The notes under the pieces were generated by a model that was not told the DNA's origin, did not search any database, and was given only the letters and a program-made list of their open reading frames with translations. A stretch of DNA of 5,156 nt from the NCBI GenBank assembly GCA_030152605.1, contig JASLJB010000004.1, forward strand, positions 1-5,156, written 5' to 3'. A program made the position numbers and the translations under genes. Shown here piece after piece: positions 5,055 to 5,156 of the stretch. Within the stretch, counting starts at the first letter, position 1. Each line of letters starts with the position of its first letter. The DNA is from Acinetobacter sp. Its GTDB lineage: Bacteria; Pseudomonadota; Gammaproteobacteria; Pseudomonadales; Moraxellaceae.

Positions 5055-5156
5055 ATGATGAAAAATTGGGATGATCCAGAAGCGAAAGCTGAAGCGGAAC
5101 GTTACGACAATCCTATTCCAAGTCGTACACTAATCTTAGAAACGATTGAACAAAAA
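5055..5156 (+). CDS. rnr: Ribonuclease R, N-terminal end (partial)
   Basis: These are the first 34 codons of a gene that runs off the window. The segment AERYDNPIPSRTLIL corresponds to the conserved start of RNase R (E. coli has AEKYANPIPSREFIL), the processive 3'-to-5' exoribonuclease of the RNB family that degrades structured RNA and defective tRNA and rRNA. The catalytic RNB, cold-shock and S1 domains would lie downstream, outside the window. Two adjacent ATG codons (5055 and 5058) could start translation, and there is no strong Shine-Dalgarno to decide. It is divergent from the tRNA unit. No convincing promoter was found in 4832-5054, where the best candidate (TATGCT at 5019-5024) lacks a good -35 box. 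Confidence 0.87.
   Translation, partial: MMKNWDDPEAKAEAERYDNPIPSRTLILETIEQK

Noticed and set aside
5041..5058. Five-codon reading frame overlapping the rnr start (ATGA overlap)
   Set aside because: It is very short with no ribosome binding site; a leader peptide cannot be supported from one sequence.

Overview
The window looks like chromosomal DNA of an Acinetobacter-type gammaproteobacterium (Moraxellaceae). The reasons are the C-terminal tail of ribosomal protein L33, the N-terminus of RNase R, and an array of identical tRNA-Arg(ACG) genes with tRNA-Ser(GCT). This assignment comes from recognising the protein and tRNA sequences; no search was run.

Layout, left to right. (1) Positions 1-63 are the last 20 codons of rpmG, followed by an intrinsic terminator and a T-tract-rich spacer. 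(2) Positions 250-1962 (+) encode a YbaL/Kef-type CPA2 cation:proton antiporter with a cytoplasmic nucleotide-binding RCK domain. (3) A 12-bp hairpin with a U-tract on each strand separates it from a convergent minus-strand pair: a YcxB-like two-TM membrane protein (3222-2722), then a FAHD1/YcgM-like fumarylacetoacetase-family enzyme (2667-2029). (4) Three identical tRNA-Arg(ACG) genes and one tRNA-Ser(GCT) follow, all on the minus strand, in two transcription units: Ser-Arg-Arg from one promoter, and a lone Arg with its own promoter. Both units end in similar hairpin terminators. (5) Between the two units, on the opposite strand, lies an AT-rich orphan gene (3718-4383) for an unrecognised membrane protein, with a good sigma70 promoter. 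(6) At the right edge (5055 onward, +) rnr (RNase R) begins.

Most of the window is ordinary housekeeping DNA. The part that stands out is 3318-4567: the orphan gene is bracketed by two direct copies of a ~137-bp block made of tRNA-Arg, its terminator and short flanks. This resembles a cargo gene in a tRNA hotspot, or a duplication later filled with foreign DNA. No integrase, transposase or CRISPR array is visible, so calling it a mobile element would be inference. No gene-free stretch exceeds 300 bases once the tRNAs are counted.
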